This document shows positions 10,875 to 22,038 of a DNA stretch of 64,000 nt, in pieces. Every line of letters starts with the position of its first letter. Within the stretch, counting starts at the first letter, position 1. Source of the stretch: Aquarana catesbeiana (lineage: Eukaryota; Chordata; Amphibia; Anura; Ranidae); contig NC_133325.1 in NCBI RefSeq assembly GCF_042186555.1, forward strand, positions 668,885,639 through 668,949,638, in the 5' to 3' direction. Below the pieces are notes generated by a model, which did not search any database, was not told where the DNA came from, and saw nothing but the letters and a program-made list of their open reading frames with translations. Made by a program: the position numbers and the translations under genes.

Positions 10875-12477
10875 CAGTGGGGCAAAAAAGTATTTAGTCA
10901 GCCACCAATTGTGCAAGTTCTCCCACTTAAAAAGATGAGAGAGGCCTGTAATTGTCATCATAGGTATACCTCAACTATGAGAGACAAAATGTGGAAACAA
11001 ATCCAGACAATCACATTGTCTGATTTTTGAAAGAATTTATTTGCAAATTATGGTGGAAAATAAGTATTTGGTCAATATCAAACGTTCATCTCAATACTTT
11101 GTTATATATTTTTTGATGGCAATGACAGAGGTCAAACGTTTTCTGTAAGTCTTCACAAGGTTGTCACACACTGTTGCTTGTATGTTGGCCCATTCCTCCA
11201 TGCAGATCTCCTCTAGAGCAGTGAAGTTTTGGGGCTGCTGCTGAGCAACACGGACTTTCAACTCCCTCCAAAGGTTTTCTATGGGGCTGACATCTGGAGA
11301 CTGGCTAGGCCACTCCAAGACCTTGAAATGCTTCTTATGAAGCCACTCCTTCGTTGCCCGGGCAGTGTGTTTGGGATCATTGTCATGCTGAAAGACCCAG
11401 CCACGTTTCATCTTCAATGCCCTTGCTGATGGGAGGAGGTTTGCACTCAAAATCTCACGATACATGGCCCCATTCATTCTTTCATGTACATGGATCAGTC
11501 ATCCTGTTCCCTTTGCAAAGAAACAGCCCCAAAGCATGATGTTGCCACCCCCATGCTTCACAGTAGGTATGGTGTTTTTTGGTTGCAACTCAGCATTCTC
11601 TCTCCTTCAAACACAACGAGTTGTATTTCTACCAAACAGTTCTACTTTGGTTTCATCTGACCATATGACATTCTCCCAATCCTCTTCTGGATCATCCAAA
11701 TGCTCTCTAGCAAACCTCAGACGGGCCCGGACATGTACTGGCTTAAGCAGGGGGACACGTCTGACACTGCAGAATCTGAGTCCCTGGCGGAGTAGTGTGT
11801 TACTGATGGTAGCCCTTGTTACGTTGGTCCCAGCTCTCTGCAGGTCATTCACTAGGTCCCCCTGTGTGGTTCTGGGATTTTTGCTCACCGTTCTTGTGAT
11901 CATTTTGGCCCCACGGGGTGTATTCTTGCGTGGAGCCCCAGATCGAGGGAGATTATCAGTGGTCTTGTATGTCTTCCATTTTCTAATTATTGCTCCCACA
12001 GTTGGTTTCTTCACACCAAGCTGCTTGCCTATTGCAGATTCAGTCTTCCCAGCCTGGTGCAGGTCTACAATTTTGTTTCTGGTGTCCTTCGACAGCTCTT
12101 TGGTCTTCACCATAGTGGAGTTTGGAGTGTGACTGTTTGAGGTTGTGGACAGGTGTCTTTTATACTGATAACAAGTTCAAACAGGTGCCATTAATACAGG
12201 TAATGAGTGGAGGACAGAGGAGCCTCTTAAAGAAGATACAGGTCTGTGAGAGCCAGAAATCTTGCTTGTTTGTAGGTGACCAAATACTTATTTTCCACCA
12301 TAATTTGCAAATAAATTCTTTCAAAAATCAGACAATGTGATTGTCTGGATTTGTTTCCACATTTTGTCTCTCATAGTTGAGGTATACCTATGATGTCCAT
12401 TACAGGACTCTCTCATCTTTTTAGGTGGGAGAACTTGCACAATTGGTGGCTGACTAAATACTTTTTTTCCCCCACTG
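10875..12477 (-). mobile_element. Tc1/mariner element B (1603 bp, near complete)
   Basis: It starts CAGTGGGGCAAAAAAG and ends CCCCCACTG, flanked by TA at 10873-10874 and 12478-12479. Inverted repeats of about 200 bp (10875-11074 and 12280-12477) share long stretches such as GCACAATTGGTGGCTGACTA on one side and its complement on the other. It encloses one transposase gene. It resembles the group that includes Passport of flatfish and related salmonid and Xenopus elements; that placement is from memory. It inserted into TTAA element copy 2. Confidence 0.93.
11091..12113 (-). pseudogene. Tc1-like transposase, full length, two in-frame stops
   Basis: One frame spans 1023 nt, the usual size of a Tc1 transposase (340 residues). 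The start is MVKTKELSKDTRNKIVDLHQ, with two helix-turn-helix units (residues 1-110, including KKPTVGAIIRKWK). Catalytic residues are in register: D153 (IWSDETK), D244 (FQHDNDPKH) and E279 (SPIENLW), 34 residues apart. Two TGA stops break it, at 11609-11607 (after ...NTTRCV) and 11501-11499 (after GTG). Each is one transition away from a likely Trp and a likely Arg codon. No frameshift is present. It is therefore a recently silenced copy. The enzyme cuts and pastes at TA sites in the nucleus. Confidence 0.92.
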
Positions 12478-13048
12478 TATACTGGAATTTTTATTTATTT
12501 GATTTTTTTATACTAGTAATGGTGGTGACTTATAGCGGGACTGCGATATTGCGGCAGACAATTGGACACTGACACTTTGTCGGAACCAGTGACACGAATG
12601 CAGTGATCAGTGCTAAAAATATGCACCACCACTGTACTGACACTGCCTGCGAAGAGGTTAAACATTTAGGGCGATCAAAGGGTTAATTGTTTGTTACTAT
12701 GCGTGCTGCTTTTACTAGGGGAAGAGATGAATTTGAGTCCCTGCTTTGCAGGAACACAGAATCCATCCCTTCTCCCCTGTCAGAATATAACATTGCCTTG
12801 TTTACATAGGCAGAGCTCCGTTCTGAGTCTCTGGCCAACAATCAGCATGTGCAGGTGAACATCGAATGCTCGGCATCTGCCGATCTGTTTGCTGTGAAAT
12901 ATCACAGCAGAAGCAGCATGCTGGTGACGCACGAGCGCCCCCCCCCCCTGCGGACGGAAGCGTGGGATCATGTATTTATAAGTGATCTGGTGGACAGCAG
13001 CCACCCTGTAGCAGTAAAACTGCTATAGGGCGGTCAGCAAGTGGTTAA

Positions 13049-13899
13049 ATCAGAACTTATTCAAAAATTAAAGGTTAAAAAGGCTGGACCATTAAAATAT
13101 AAAATAAGAAAACCAGCTTTTGCTGTAATGTTCAATTTTATTCTAGAGATTACATCTGCAATACTTTCTTACATGCCTGAGCCTGGACGGTGTCAGTAGG
13201 GCAGAGGGGGGTGTCAGTAGGGTAGGTGATAATGGCAGAAGGGTAGGCGATAGTGGCAGTAGGGCAGGTGACAGTGGCTGGTTCAGTAGGGCAGTGGTTG
13301 GTGTTAGTAGGGCAGGTGACAGTGGCAGTAGTGCAGGTGAGCAGTTGTCGGAGCCCCTTTCCCCACAGTAGTGCCCCCCCATAGCAATGCTCTCTGCCCA
13401 TTTCACATCAAACCCTTCTTTCCCACAATAGTGCCCTCTCCTACCCCCCCCAGCAATGTGCTCTGTCTCTTTACATTACCCACTACTCCCTCCCCCCCTC
13501 CAACACAAAGAAGTGTCGATGTCAGTACAGCAGTGGAATAATTATCCCTATCTACCTATACAGGTGTACACAGAATAGAAGCGGGACACGCCACAGCTCT
13601 GGACAGAGGGCAGTAGCCAGAGATAACTTTCCATATTAACAAGCTGGTGATTGGTTGCTAGGACTGCCCAGCAACCAAACACTTGCCGGTTAACTTCAAA
13701 AGGTAACTTGGCCAGCTCCCGCCCTCCATTCTGAGCTGTGCTGTCTCCCAATTTCAGCTGTGCTTGATGTGTGGAGAGATACGCGCAGTGAATGAGTCTA
13801 AAGGGAAGATGGCGCGGAGGTGCGGGGTCGGCAAAGCAGAGGAGTGTTGATGATCTACCCGTCACCCACGTGCGATCGACGGGTTGCCGACCCCCTGCT
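13049..13899. repeat. Degenerate hAT-like repeat with minisatellite
   Basis: The right end reads GGGTTGCCGACCCCCTG (13883-13899), a typical hAT terminus, and GTTGCTAGGACTGC at 13654 recurs in the hAT-type element at 47235. Units like GTCAGTAGGGCAGGTGACAG repeat at about 13190-13345. No matching left end is visible, so it is truncated or older. Confidence 0.5.
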
Positions 13900-14893
13900 C
13901 TAAAATGGTGAAAATGGCCGAATATATGGAGCCTTCAAATAAAAAGGTAAAAGATTTGTCCGTAGTCCTACTGGTCTAAAAGTTCAACAGCTAAAGAAGT
14001 GACAAACTTTGACCGCACCAGAAATATGATTTTCTGTGTAAAGTAGTCAGGTAATGACATTTATTTAAATGTGTTTAAAAAAAGTAAAATGAGTTGGACA
14101 CCCACAAGAACATGGCATCATACATAACTATTATTATCCATTTAAAAATTAGCAGATGAAGGAGTCATAAAATGTATAACTTAAGAGTAAAAAGCTTTAA
14201 AAAAGTATGAATACAAAAAAACCTGTGATGATTAGGAAAAACGAAGTAAAGAAATGTCAAATGAATTGCAGCTCCACAACTCCATCTCAATAAAGTAATA
14301 GTAAGTTGACATTTTCCATGCTCTAGTAAATGTTACATAATCCCCTCTTCACATTCATGGCCCTGTCTAACCTGAGCTTCTGTGTCATATGACAATCCAA
14401 TTTTATATATTGAGATTAATGTCCTATAATATTACAGCTAAAAGAGGCCCCTATTATAATACATAGCAGCTAATATAGATGACTAACAAAATCAGCAGCA
14501 GCCAGCTCGGTTGACTAATGATGTCAGCTGCTGCTATCATTAGCAATTGGGACCAGATATAGACACGGTAATTCACTATTTGGACCCGAAGCTGCTGTTA
14601 CTATTACTTCATGAACAGAGGCAGCTGCAGATAGTACACTAAGCCTTGAGCACAATAAAAGGCCAAAGGGAGCACATATTTGAAATCAAGCCCTAATGGC
14701 AAATTAATCTTTCCTTTTTATCCTGCATCCTCAAATGATACATGTTTTTCACTAAAAATCTATCTTGGGTTGTGATAGACAGGATATAAAATCACCTAAT
14801 GGATTAACAGATATATGACCACCTGATGTATTTAAGAAGGAAGTGGCTTTGAGATTTTTTAAAGGATGGGCACATATCAAACTATCACGAATA
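13900..14893. other. CUX1 intron, apparently unique, no gene
   Basis: AT-rich sequence without a recognised repeat or exon. Confidence 0.4.
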
Positions 14894-14894
14894 T

Positions 14895-15470
14895 ACATTG
14901 ATCAGCCATAACGTTATCACTACCCACCTTAACCCGTCAAGGAAAGGACTGCACTAGACCTCAAACAGGCCACCTTCTTTCATTGCTCCATGCTGAAGTT
15001 CCCACGTGCCCATTGTAGGTGCTTTTGGCTGTGGACATGGGTCAGTATGGGCACCCTGACAGGTCTGCAGTTACTCAGCTCCATACACAACAAAATGCAG
15101 TGAACTGTGTGTTCTGATATCTTTTTATCAGAACCAGCATTACCTTTTTCAGCAACTTTAGCTGCACTAGCTCTTCTATTTGATTGGACTATACAGGCCA
15201 GCCTTCGCTCCCCACATGCCTCAAAGAGCCTTAGCCTCCCCTGATTTGTTGGTTTTCCTTCCTTGGACCACTTTGGGCAAGTCCTGACCACTGCAGACCA
15301 GGAACATCCCAAAAGAGCTGCAGTTTTGGAGATGCTATGACCCAGTCGTCTAGCCATTACAATTTGGCTCTTGTTAAAGTCATTTAAATCCTTCTGCTTG
15401 CCAATTTTTTTCTACTTTCAACACATCTTCAGGGACAACACTGTTCACTTGCTGCCTAACTGTGATCTAT
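14895..15470 (-). mobile_element. Tc1/mariner element C, 3' part deleted
   Basis: The left end TACATTGATCAGCCATAACG is the terminus of a well-known Tc1/mariner group in fish and frogs. A transposase remnant (14980-15357, minus) reads MARRLGHSISKTAALLGCSW and KWSKEGKPTNQGR, the N-terminal helix-turn-helix part, and stops at the start of the catalytic domain (SMEQ). All three catalytic acidic residues are missing. No right terminus is seen near 15470. Confidence 0.75.
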
Positions 15471-15494
15471 AGGTAATATGCTGGTAAAGCCTTA

Positions 15495-15731
15495 GGTCTC
15501 TTTCAGGTGGGGAATGGTAAAAATAGGCAGCTGAGCATCTGTGGCATTTTTAACTTGTCAAACTCACCCATTGAGTTTAATGGGGTGCACCATAACTGCG
15601 AGCCAAATGCAGAGACAGTACAATCTCCTACAAACACCTGTCAGCCGTTGCTTCAGTACTCTCTGAAAAGTAATCCACCGCAAACCACTTTTCAGGGGGC
15701 GGTAAGAACTGCAGTGTGTCTGAAAGAGCCC
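15495..15731. mobile_element. TWA-target MITE (237 bp)
   Basis: TTA at 15492-15494 and 15732-15734 flanks GGTCTCTTTCAGG on the left and CTGAAAGAGCCC on the right, forming imperfect inverted ends. The three-base TWA target and GG-starting ends fit PIF/Harbinger MITEs. No coding capacity. Confidence 0.6.
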
Positions 15732-15734
15732 TTA

Positions 15735-16111
15735 CTGACTCATTGCTACTGCTTGGGCCTATAACATACTGTTAGATTCAGGTGTTTACTGCTTTATGCA
15801 GTAGTGTGACCAATTACAGTTATCTCAATCAGCAATCCTCTTAAACTCTTCAGTGATGATACAAGAACCATAGCAACTTCCTATCTACAGCAGTTTTTTT
15901 GGGTTCCTGTATCACAGCTGTTTGTAAGAGGATAGAATTAGGGTTCTTGCACACGGGTGCCAAAATGCCAAATTTTTAGGCCATTTGTGCTTTTTTTTCC
16001 TGATATGAATGCAGTACAGGTAAACATGTAACATGTTCCAAAGGTCAACTTAGCCTTAAAATCAGCTAAATACATTCCAGATGCATCAAGACAAAAGGTG
16101 TTTTAAGTCTT
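15735..16111. other. Intron with part of a decayed MITE
   Basis: TTAGGGTTCTTGCACACGGG at 15950 looks like a MITE end. AAATACATTCCAGATGCATC near 16067 recurs inverted near 17240-17270. No gene. Confidence 0.4.
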
Positions 16112-16547
16112 ATGCTGCGTACACACGAGCGGAATGTCCGACAGAAAAAGTCAGACGGAAGCTTTTCATCGTCTATTCCGATCATGTGTTTGCCTCATCA
16201 GACTTTTTTTTCTGAAAATTCTGACGGACCTAGAAATGGAACATGTTCTAAATATTTCCGACGGAACCAATTCCTATTGGGAAAACCGCTCGTCTGTATG
16301 CTGTTCCCACGGACCAAAAACGACGCATGCTCTGAAGCAAGTACGAGACAGAAGCTATTGGCTACTGGCTATTGAATTTCCTTCTTCTAGTCCCGTCGTA
16401 CGTGTTGTACATCACCGCTTTCTGGACGGTCGGACTTCGGTGTGACGTGTCTATGCAAGACTGCTTGAGTGGAATTCCGTCGGAGTTCCATTGGAGAAAC
16501 CTTCGGAGTTTATCCCGATGGCAAAACTGGTCGTGTGTACGCAGCAT
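16112..16547. mobile_element. TA-type MITE with ATGCTGCGTACACACG ends (436 bp)
   Basis: It starts ATGCTGCGTACACACGAGC and ends CGTGTGTACGCAGCAT. Many internal TCGGA/TCCGA units make it strongly self-complementary. It is related to the MITEs at 26646 and 62606. The exact duplicated base is ambiguous (TA present on one side only). Confidence 0.65.
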
Positions 16548-16549
16548 TA

Positions 16550-16975
16550 CATTTTTTTTTCATTAGAAACCAGCCACGGTCTGAGTGGAAAAGCCTGTCC
16601 CCAGCTACCATGCTGTAGAGGACCCTTGCTCTATGTGTTAGAGCAGTGGTCACTCTGCAGAGATCCAATACGCCCTGTGCCGAGTCAGAGCTTGAGTTCT
16701 CCAAACAGCAGGCACTATGTGTTCTGCTGATTTTAGAGCTATAGGTCAGCAAGGGGTTGTGCCAAACTTTGCAAATGGCAGGAGACAGGGTTTTCCACTC
16801 AAGATGTGGCTGCTTTTTTTTTTCTATAGAAGAGGCACTGTGGGGCTAGGTTAACATTTGTGCACTCTCAAAACATACAAAAATATGCAACTATTTAGCA
16901 GGCGGACAGCAGTAACAGTAACTCTGAATGGTACCCCCACGCCTCTTGCTAATGCAAGATGCCTTCCTGACACAG
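16550..16975. other. Intron, no gene
   Basis: No exon or clear repeat recognised. Confidence 0.35.
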
Positions 16976-17361
16976 GAAAAAAGTATTGAACACACTAACT
17001 GAAATCTATTTAACCACTTCAGCCCGGAAGATTTGCATCAAAACACACGGTAAGTACTAAGTACACACACGCGTTTAAGTGCTAAGTGATTTTTAGAAAC
17101 AATCATACACTTCTTTTGTGCATTTTTCATGTGCATGGAAGTTCATTGAAATGAAAAGGCTGCGTAAAATTGTGCTAAAATGAACGCGCCCTCTCTTGCA
17201 CCTTCATAAGTGTGAATGAGGCTCAAGACTTTCCGCACCATTTTGATGCATCTGGAATGTATTTAGCTAATGAAAACGTAAAATTAAATTGGGCTTTATG
17301 TGTAATAAAATGGAATGACCCAGGAAAAAAGTATTGAACACCCTAAATGAAATTTATTTAA

Positions 17362-18263
17362 CGACTTCCGCCCCGGAAGATTTGGCTGCTCAATGACCAG
17401 GCTTTTTTTGCATAATGCCACTGCGTCGCTTTAACTGACAATTGCGCGGTCGTGCGACGCTGTACCCAAACAAACGTCCTTTTTTCCCCACAAATAGAGC
17501 TTTCTTTTGGTGGTATTTGACCATCTCTGTGGTTTTTATTTTTTGCGCTATAAACAACGACAACAGCAACAATTTACTTTTTGCTATAATAAATATCATC
17601 AATTTTTTTTCCCTCAGTTTAGGCCGATATGTATTCTTCTACATATTTTTGGTAATAAAAATCGCAATAAGCGTATATTGATTGGTTTGCGCAAAAGTTA
17701 TAGAGTCTACAAAACAGAGGAAAGATTTATGCCATTTTTATTATTATTTTTTTTTTACTAGTAATGGCGGTGATCAGTGATTTTTATCGGGACTGCGACA
17801 TTATGGCGGACAGATCGGACACTTTTGACACATTTTTGGGACCACTGACAATTATACAGCGAACAGTGCTATAAAGATGCACTGATTACTGTGTAAATGT
17901 CACTGGCAGGGAAGGGGTTAACACTAGGGGGCGATCAAGGGGTTAACTGTGTTCCCTCGTGTGTGTTCTAACTGTAGTGGGATGGGACTGACTAGAGGAG
18001 ATAGTTGTTCCTAGCTAGTAGGAACATACGATCTGTCTCTCCTCTCCTCACAGAACAGGAATTTGTGTGTTTACACACACACACACGTCCCTGTTCTAGC
18101 TCTCGTGCCCGCGACCGCCAGCCACGCGCATTGGCACCCCAGCAGTGCAGCGGGCGCACGCGCGCCTGCTATCCCCGCTTAAAGGGCCAACGTACAGCTA
18201 CGACGGTTCGCAGGAACGTGCCGACCTGCCGCAGTATAATGACGGCAGCTGGTTGGCAAATGG
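17362..18263. mobile_element. TTAA-flanked element, copy 4 (902 bp)
   Basis: It starts CGACTTCCGCCCCGG after TTAA (17358-17361) and ends GGTTGGCAAATGG before TCAA (18264-18267), a decayed TTAA. It shares TTTAACTGACAATTGCGCGG and TACTAGTAATGGCGG with the other copies. It is inserted in Tc1 element D. A truncated second head (CCACTTCAGCCCGGAAG) sits at 17013-17035. Confidence 0.8.
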
Positions 18264-18289
18264 TCAACACTTTGTACAAAATTCTTTTT

Positions 18290-19263
18290 TGGTAATGATA
18301 GCTTCAATATGCCCCCTGTATGGAGAAACTAGTCACATGCATTGCTCAGGTGTAATTTTGGCCCATTCTTCCACACAGTCTTCAAATCTTGAAGGTTCCA
18401 TGGGCCTCTTCTATGAACTCTAATCTTTAGTTCTTTCCATAGATTTTCTATTGGATTCACATCAGGTGATTGGCCATTCTAGCAGCTTTATTTTCTCTCT
18501 TTGAAACCAACTGAGTTTCCTTGGCTTTGTGTTTAGGATCATTGACTTGCTGAAATGTCCACCCTTTTTTCATCATCCTGGTAGATGGCAGCAGATTTTT
18601 ATCAAGAATGTCTTGGTCCATTTTTCCATTCATCCTTCCTTCAATGATATGAAGTTTGCCAGTACCGTATGCTGAAAAACAGCCCCACACCATGATGTTC
18701 CCACCTCCAAACTTCACTGTTGGTATGGTGTTTTTGGGGCGATGTGCTGTGCCATTTGACCTCCAAACATGATGTGTATTATGGCATCCAAAGACTTCTA
18801 TTTTGGTCTCATCTGATCAGACTATTATCTCCTAGGATTTCACAGGCTTGTCTAAATGTTGGGCAGCAAACTTTAAACAAGCTTCAACATGTTTTTTCTT
18901 CAGCAATGGAGTCTTGCCTGGTGAGCATGCATGCAGGCCATGGTGGTTGAGTGCATTACTTATTGTTTTCTTTGAAACAACTGTACCTGCTAATTCCAGG
19001 TCTTTCTGAAGCTCTCCACAAGTGGTCCTTGGCTCTTGGACAGCTCTTCTGATAATTCTTTTCACTCCTCTGTCAGAAGTCTTATGAGGAGCACCTGGTC
19101 ATGGCTGGTTTAAGGTGAAATGATGTTCTTTCCATTTCCAGATTATGGCCCCAACAGTGCTCACTGGAACATTCAGAAGTTTAGAAATCCTTCTGTAACC
19201 AATGCCATCAGTATGTTTTGCAACAATAAGGTTGTGAAGGTCTTGAGAGAGCTCTTTACCCAT
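18290..19263 (-). pseudogene. Tc1-like transposase pseudogene of element D
   Basis: It begins MGKELSQDLHNLIVAKH and keeps helix-turn-helix segments (YRRISKLLNVPVSTVGAIIW, GELQKDLELAGTVVSKKTIS). The catalytic part follows in other frames (GGGNIMVWGCFSAYGTGK, then WTFQQVNDPKHKA). The frame is broken at about 19090, between 18832 and 18718, and again before 18457. In QQVNDPKH the usual first Asp of the DND motif is Val, so a catalytic residue is lost as well. Inactive. Confidence 0.85.
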
Positions 19264-19616
19264 TATGAGATGTTTCTTGTGTGATACCTTGGTAATGAGA
19301 CACCTTTTTATAGGCAATCAGTTTAGACTGAACCAGTTGATATCAATTTTCACTGAGATGGGGCAGGATTGCTTTCTAATTACTGACAGAGTGCAGCTGC
19401 TGTCTTCATTTGTTCCAATACTTTTTCACTGTGTCATTCTATTTTATTACATATAACTTAATTTTTTAACCTATTTGTTTTGGTTTCTTTGTATGTATGG
19501 ATTGCATGGGTTGTTACCAACATGTGCTGATAATTTCAATTATGTCAATAGCACCTTTAGAAATATATTTACCTACAAAAATGGTGACGTGTTCAATACT
19601 TTTTTTACCCGCTGTA

Positions 19617-21118
19617 TGGTGTGCAGCATATATATATAATTGTGAAACAACGCAATTGGGAACTGTCCTTAACTAGACATAAAATAGACAGGACCCCCTA
19701 GTAGGCTAGTAAGTGCTGCAGGAATTATGTATTACATTGCCATACACCCGTGTGTGTTTTAATATTACTGTTACAACTCCTGCATGTCTTTTTTTGGAGC
19801 CCATGGTGGATAATGCTGACACATAAATTGGTACAAATACGTCATTTAAATCACTAAGCAAAATGTTCCTAAAATATCACACAATTGTAAAAACTGATCT
19901 TTGGCTGACAGAATTTGTAGTCTGCTAGCAAAATACATTTCAACATGGCTTTTCATCACAACAGAATTTTGACGTTTTGATGCATTTAGTAAAATTATGA
20001 TTTGTGTTCCAGTGGGAAAAGATTCATTTATATCTTTTAATACATATTTAATTGTGCCTTCAAACTGCACACTTCATTACATCACAAAAACAAAAGGTCA
20101 CCTTCTGTATTTTATAATAATATATAGTAACAACAGTGGAATTAAAAATTGAACACACACTTTTTTTTCCCCTTTTTTAACATTATCCTCCAGCTAGGCC
20201 TGAAAGGAATGCTATGTTCTTTAAATCTGATTGCCTCTTTGCTGTAAACCCTAAGGTCACGATAAACAAAATATATAACGCAGAAAATGTTATTTCTGTA
20301 TTGCAGACGGCTGAGAAACAGTACTGTAAATTTGACCAGATTCAGCCAAGCGCGGGAGCAAATTGGCAGGTCATCCATCTTGCTCACTGTACACTGTCAG
20401 GGATGGCATGAATTCCCTACATGATTAACAAACTTCTACTTGGGTCTGCATCCTTTAACCTACAGCAAGGTCGGCATTATGGTTGCCTGCCTGATACCGC
20501 GTACAGAGCTTACTTTACTAGTTTTACTTAGATTTTGTTCCCTGCATCAGCCTAAACAAATCTCGCAGAGCGGCAAGATTAATTACTGCGCTGTGTTGTC
20601 CTGCACCACATAAAGCGTGCTTAGATTTTTCTGAGGTGCTTCTAGGAGAGAGGAAATGACAGATGAAAAGGATAAACATTTGGAAAATGATTAAAGCCAT
20701 ATACCGTCCTTGCATGGCAAATGAAAAAAAAAAAAGAACAGAAAATTGCTTGCAAACAAAATTGGCTTCCAAAGACGTGCCAGCTTGTGATCTGATACTG
20801 AGTAACTAAAACCATCTAGGACTGCTTTATTTGTGTGGTGCATTCGGGATTGTGTACCTTCCAACTGCTGTGTGTAATAGGATAGAGCAGACAGACAAAA
20901 AACCCACAAAAACAAATGAAATCACATTTATGTGATTAGAGTTCTGTTATTTCAATAATACACAGGAAATAAAGCATTACAGAATAGGTGTGCAGCTTTC
21001 AGATAGCGGACAAAGCTGTACTAGCATCGCTTATGTTCACAGCTCCGCAGCTAATGTAAGGATAGGCAAAGAGCAAGCACATCTAGAGGAATGCAGGAAT
21101 GCCATCCCATACACACTG
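19617..21118. other. CUX1 intron, mostly unique; possible conserved element near 20480-20720
   Basis: No repeat is recognised over most of this stretch. The part at about 20560-20720 (AGATTAATTACTGCG, AAATGATTAAAGCC) is rich in homeodomain-type TAAT cores. No exon. Confidence 0.4.
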
Positions 21119-21126
21119 GGTATGCA

Positions 21127-22030
21127 CATGGGCGTCCACAGAACTTTTTTCAGGGGGGGGGGGCATCATTTTAAGGTCACCCATGCTCCACCCCTGTTCG
21201 ACTGTCATTAACACGGTCAGAGACTGCTGACATAGTACAGATACACCCAGATACATTACACTCCCATACAACAGATTACACCCAGATACATTACACCTGC
21301 CACACACACACAGATTACACACAGATACAATACACCCCCATACACAAATACAATACATTCCCATACAACCAGATACATTACACTCCGATACACCCAGATA
21401 CATTACACCCCGATACATTACACCCCGATACACCCAGATACATTACACCCCGATACATTACACCCCGATACACACAGATACATTTCTATATTGCAAGCCT
21501 CAGATGACAGAAAGAATTTAATGGATTACTAACCCCAGAAAAGGCAGATGGAAGGCTCCAACAACAGCTGCACATGCAAAGCAGCTCAGATGAGGCTGGG
21601 GCCCCATGCTGTGGGTGTTCTTGGGGCCCCTATCTAGAAGGGAGCTCTGGGCCTCTCACACATGTCCAGGCAGAACACACAGAGCCGGCAGTCGGAGCCG
21701 TAGAGGAGGAGGAGAAGAGGGGAGGGGAGATAAAACATTAGTGATCTGGTCGGGCTGAGCACTAGCAGACGCTGTCCAGGCAGCAGGTTAAAGGTAAACG
21801 CAAGCTGCGGGAGAGCTTTGCATTCCTTGCCTCTGGCCGCGCTGCCTCCCCTCAGCTCAGGGGCTGCAAACACCATCACTCCCTGACACTCCATGTTGTG
21901 TATGTGACTCCCGACCCTGGGACAAGCAGGGCGGCGCCCCCGACTGATTGTGCACACTTGCCTATAGGTAGCACCAGCCCTGCTGGGGGGGGCCCTTGAC
22001 CCCCCTTGCCCCTACCTGCGAACGCCCATG
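21127..22030. mobile_element. hAT-type element, non-autonomous (904 bp)
   Basis: An exact 8-bp duplication GGTATGCA (21119-21126 and 22031-22038) flanks ends CATGGGCGTCC and GAACGCCCATG. The 8-bp duplication and GGGCGTC ends fit hAT. Inside is a minisatellite (about 21236-21482) of ATACACCCAGATACATTAC-like units. No transposase ORF is recognised. Confidence 0.85.
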
Positions 22031-22038
22031 GGTATGCA

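Larger units (their letters stand above)
9528..13044. mobile_element. TTAA-flanked element, copy 2 (outer, contains two later insertions)
   Basis: It starts CCACTTGACC after TTAA (9524-9527) and ends AGCAAGTGG before TTAA (13045-13048). It is interrupted by another TTAA element at 9602-10542 and by a Tc1 element at 10875-12477. Removing both, with one copy of each target duplication, leaves about 967 bp, close to the size of the uninterrupted copies. Shared landmarks with other copies are TTTAACTGACAATTGCGCG, GCTTTCTTTTGGTGG, TACTAGTAATGG and GGTTAATTG. No coding capacity. Confidence 0.85.
16976..19614 (-). mobile_element. Tc1/mariner element D, disrupted, with a TTAA element inside
   Basis: The right end reads TTTTACCCGCTG followed by TA (19615-19616), with a long AT-rich inverted repeat from about 19400. 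The left outer end is missing. Two copies of the inner left repeat (AGGAAAAAAGTATTGAACAC) occur at about 16977 and 17322, each running into a TTAA element head. The coding part resumes at about 18268 after TTAA element copy 4. Confidence 0.8.

Noticed and set aside
11464..12132. 222-codon plus-strand ORF
   Set aside because: It is the antisense shadow of the Tc1 transposase.
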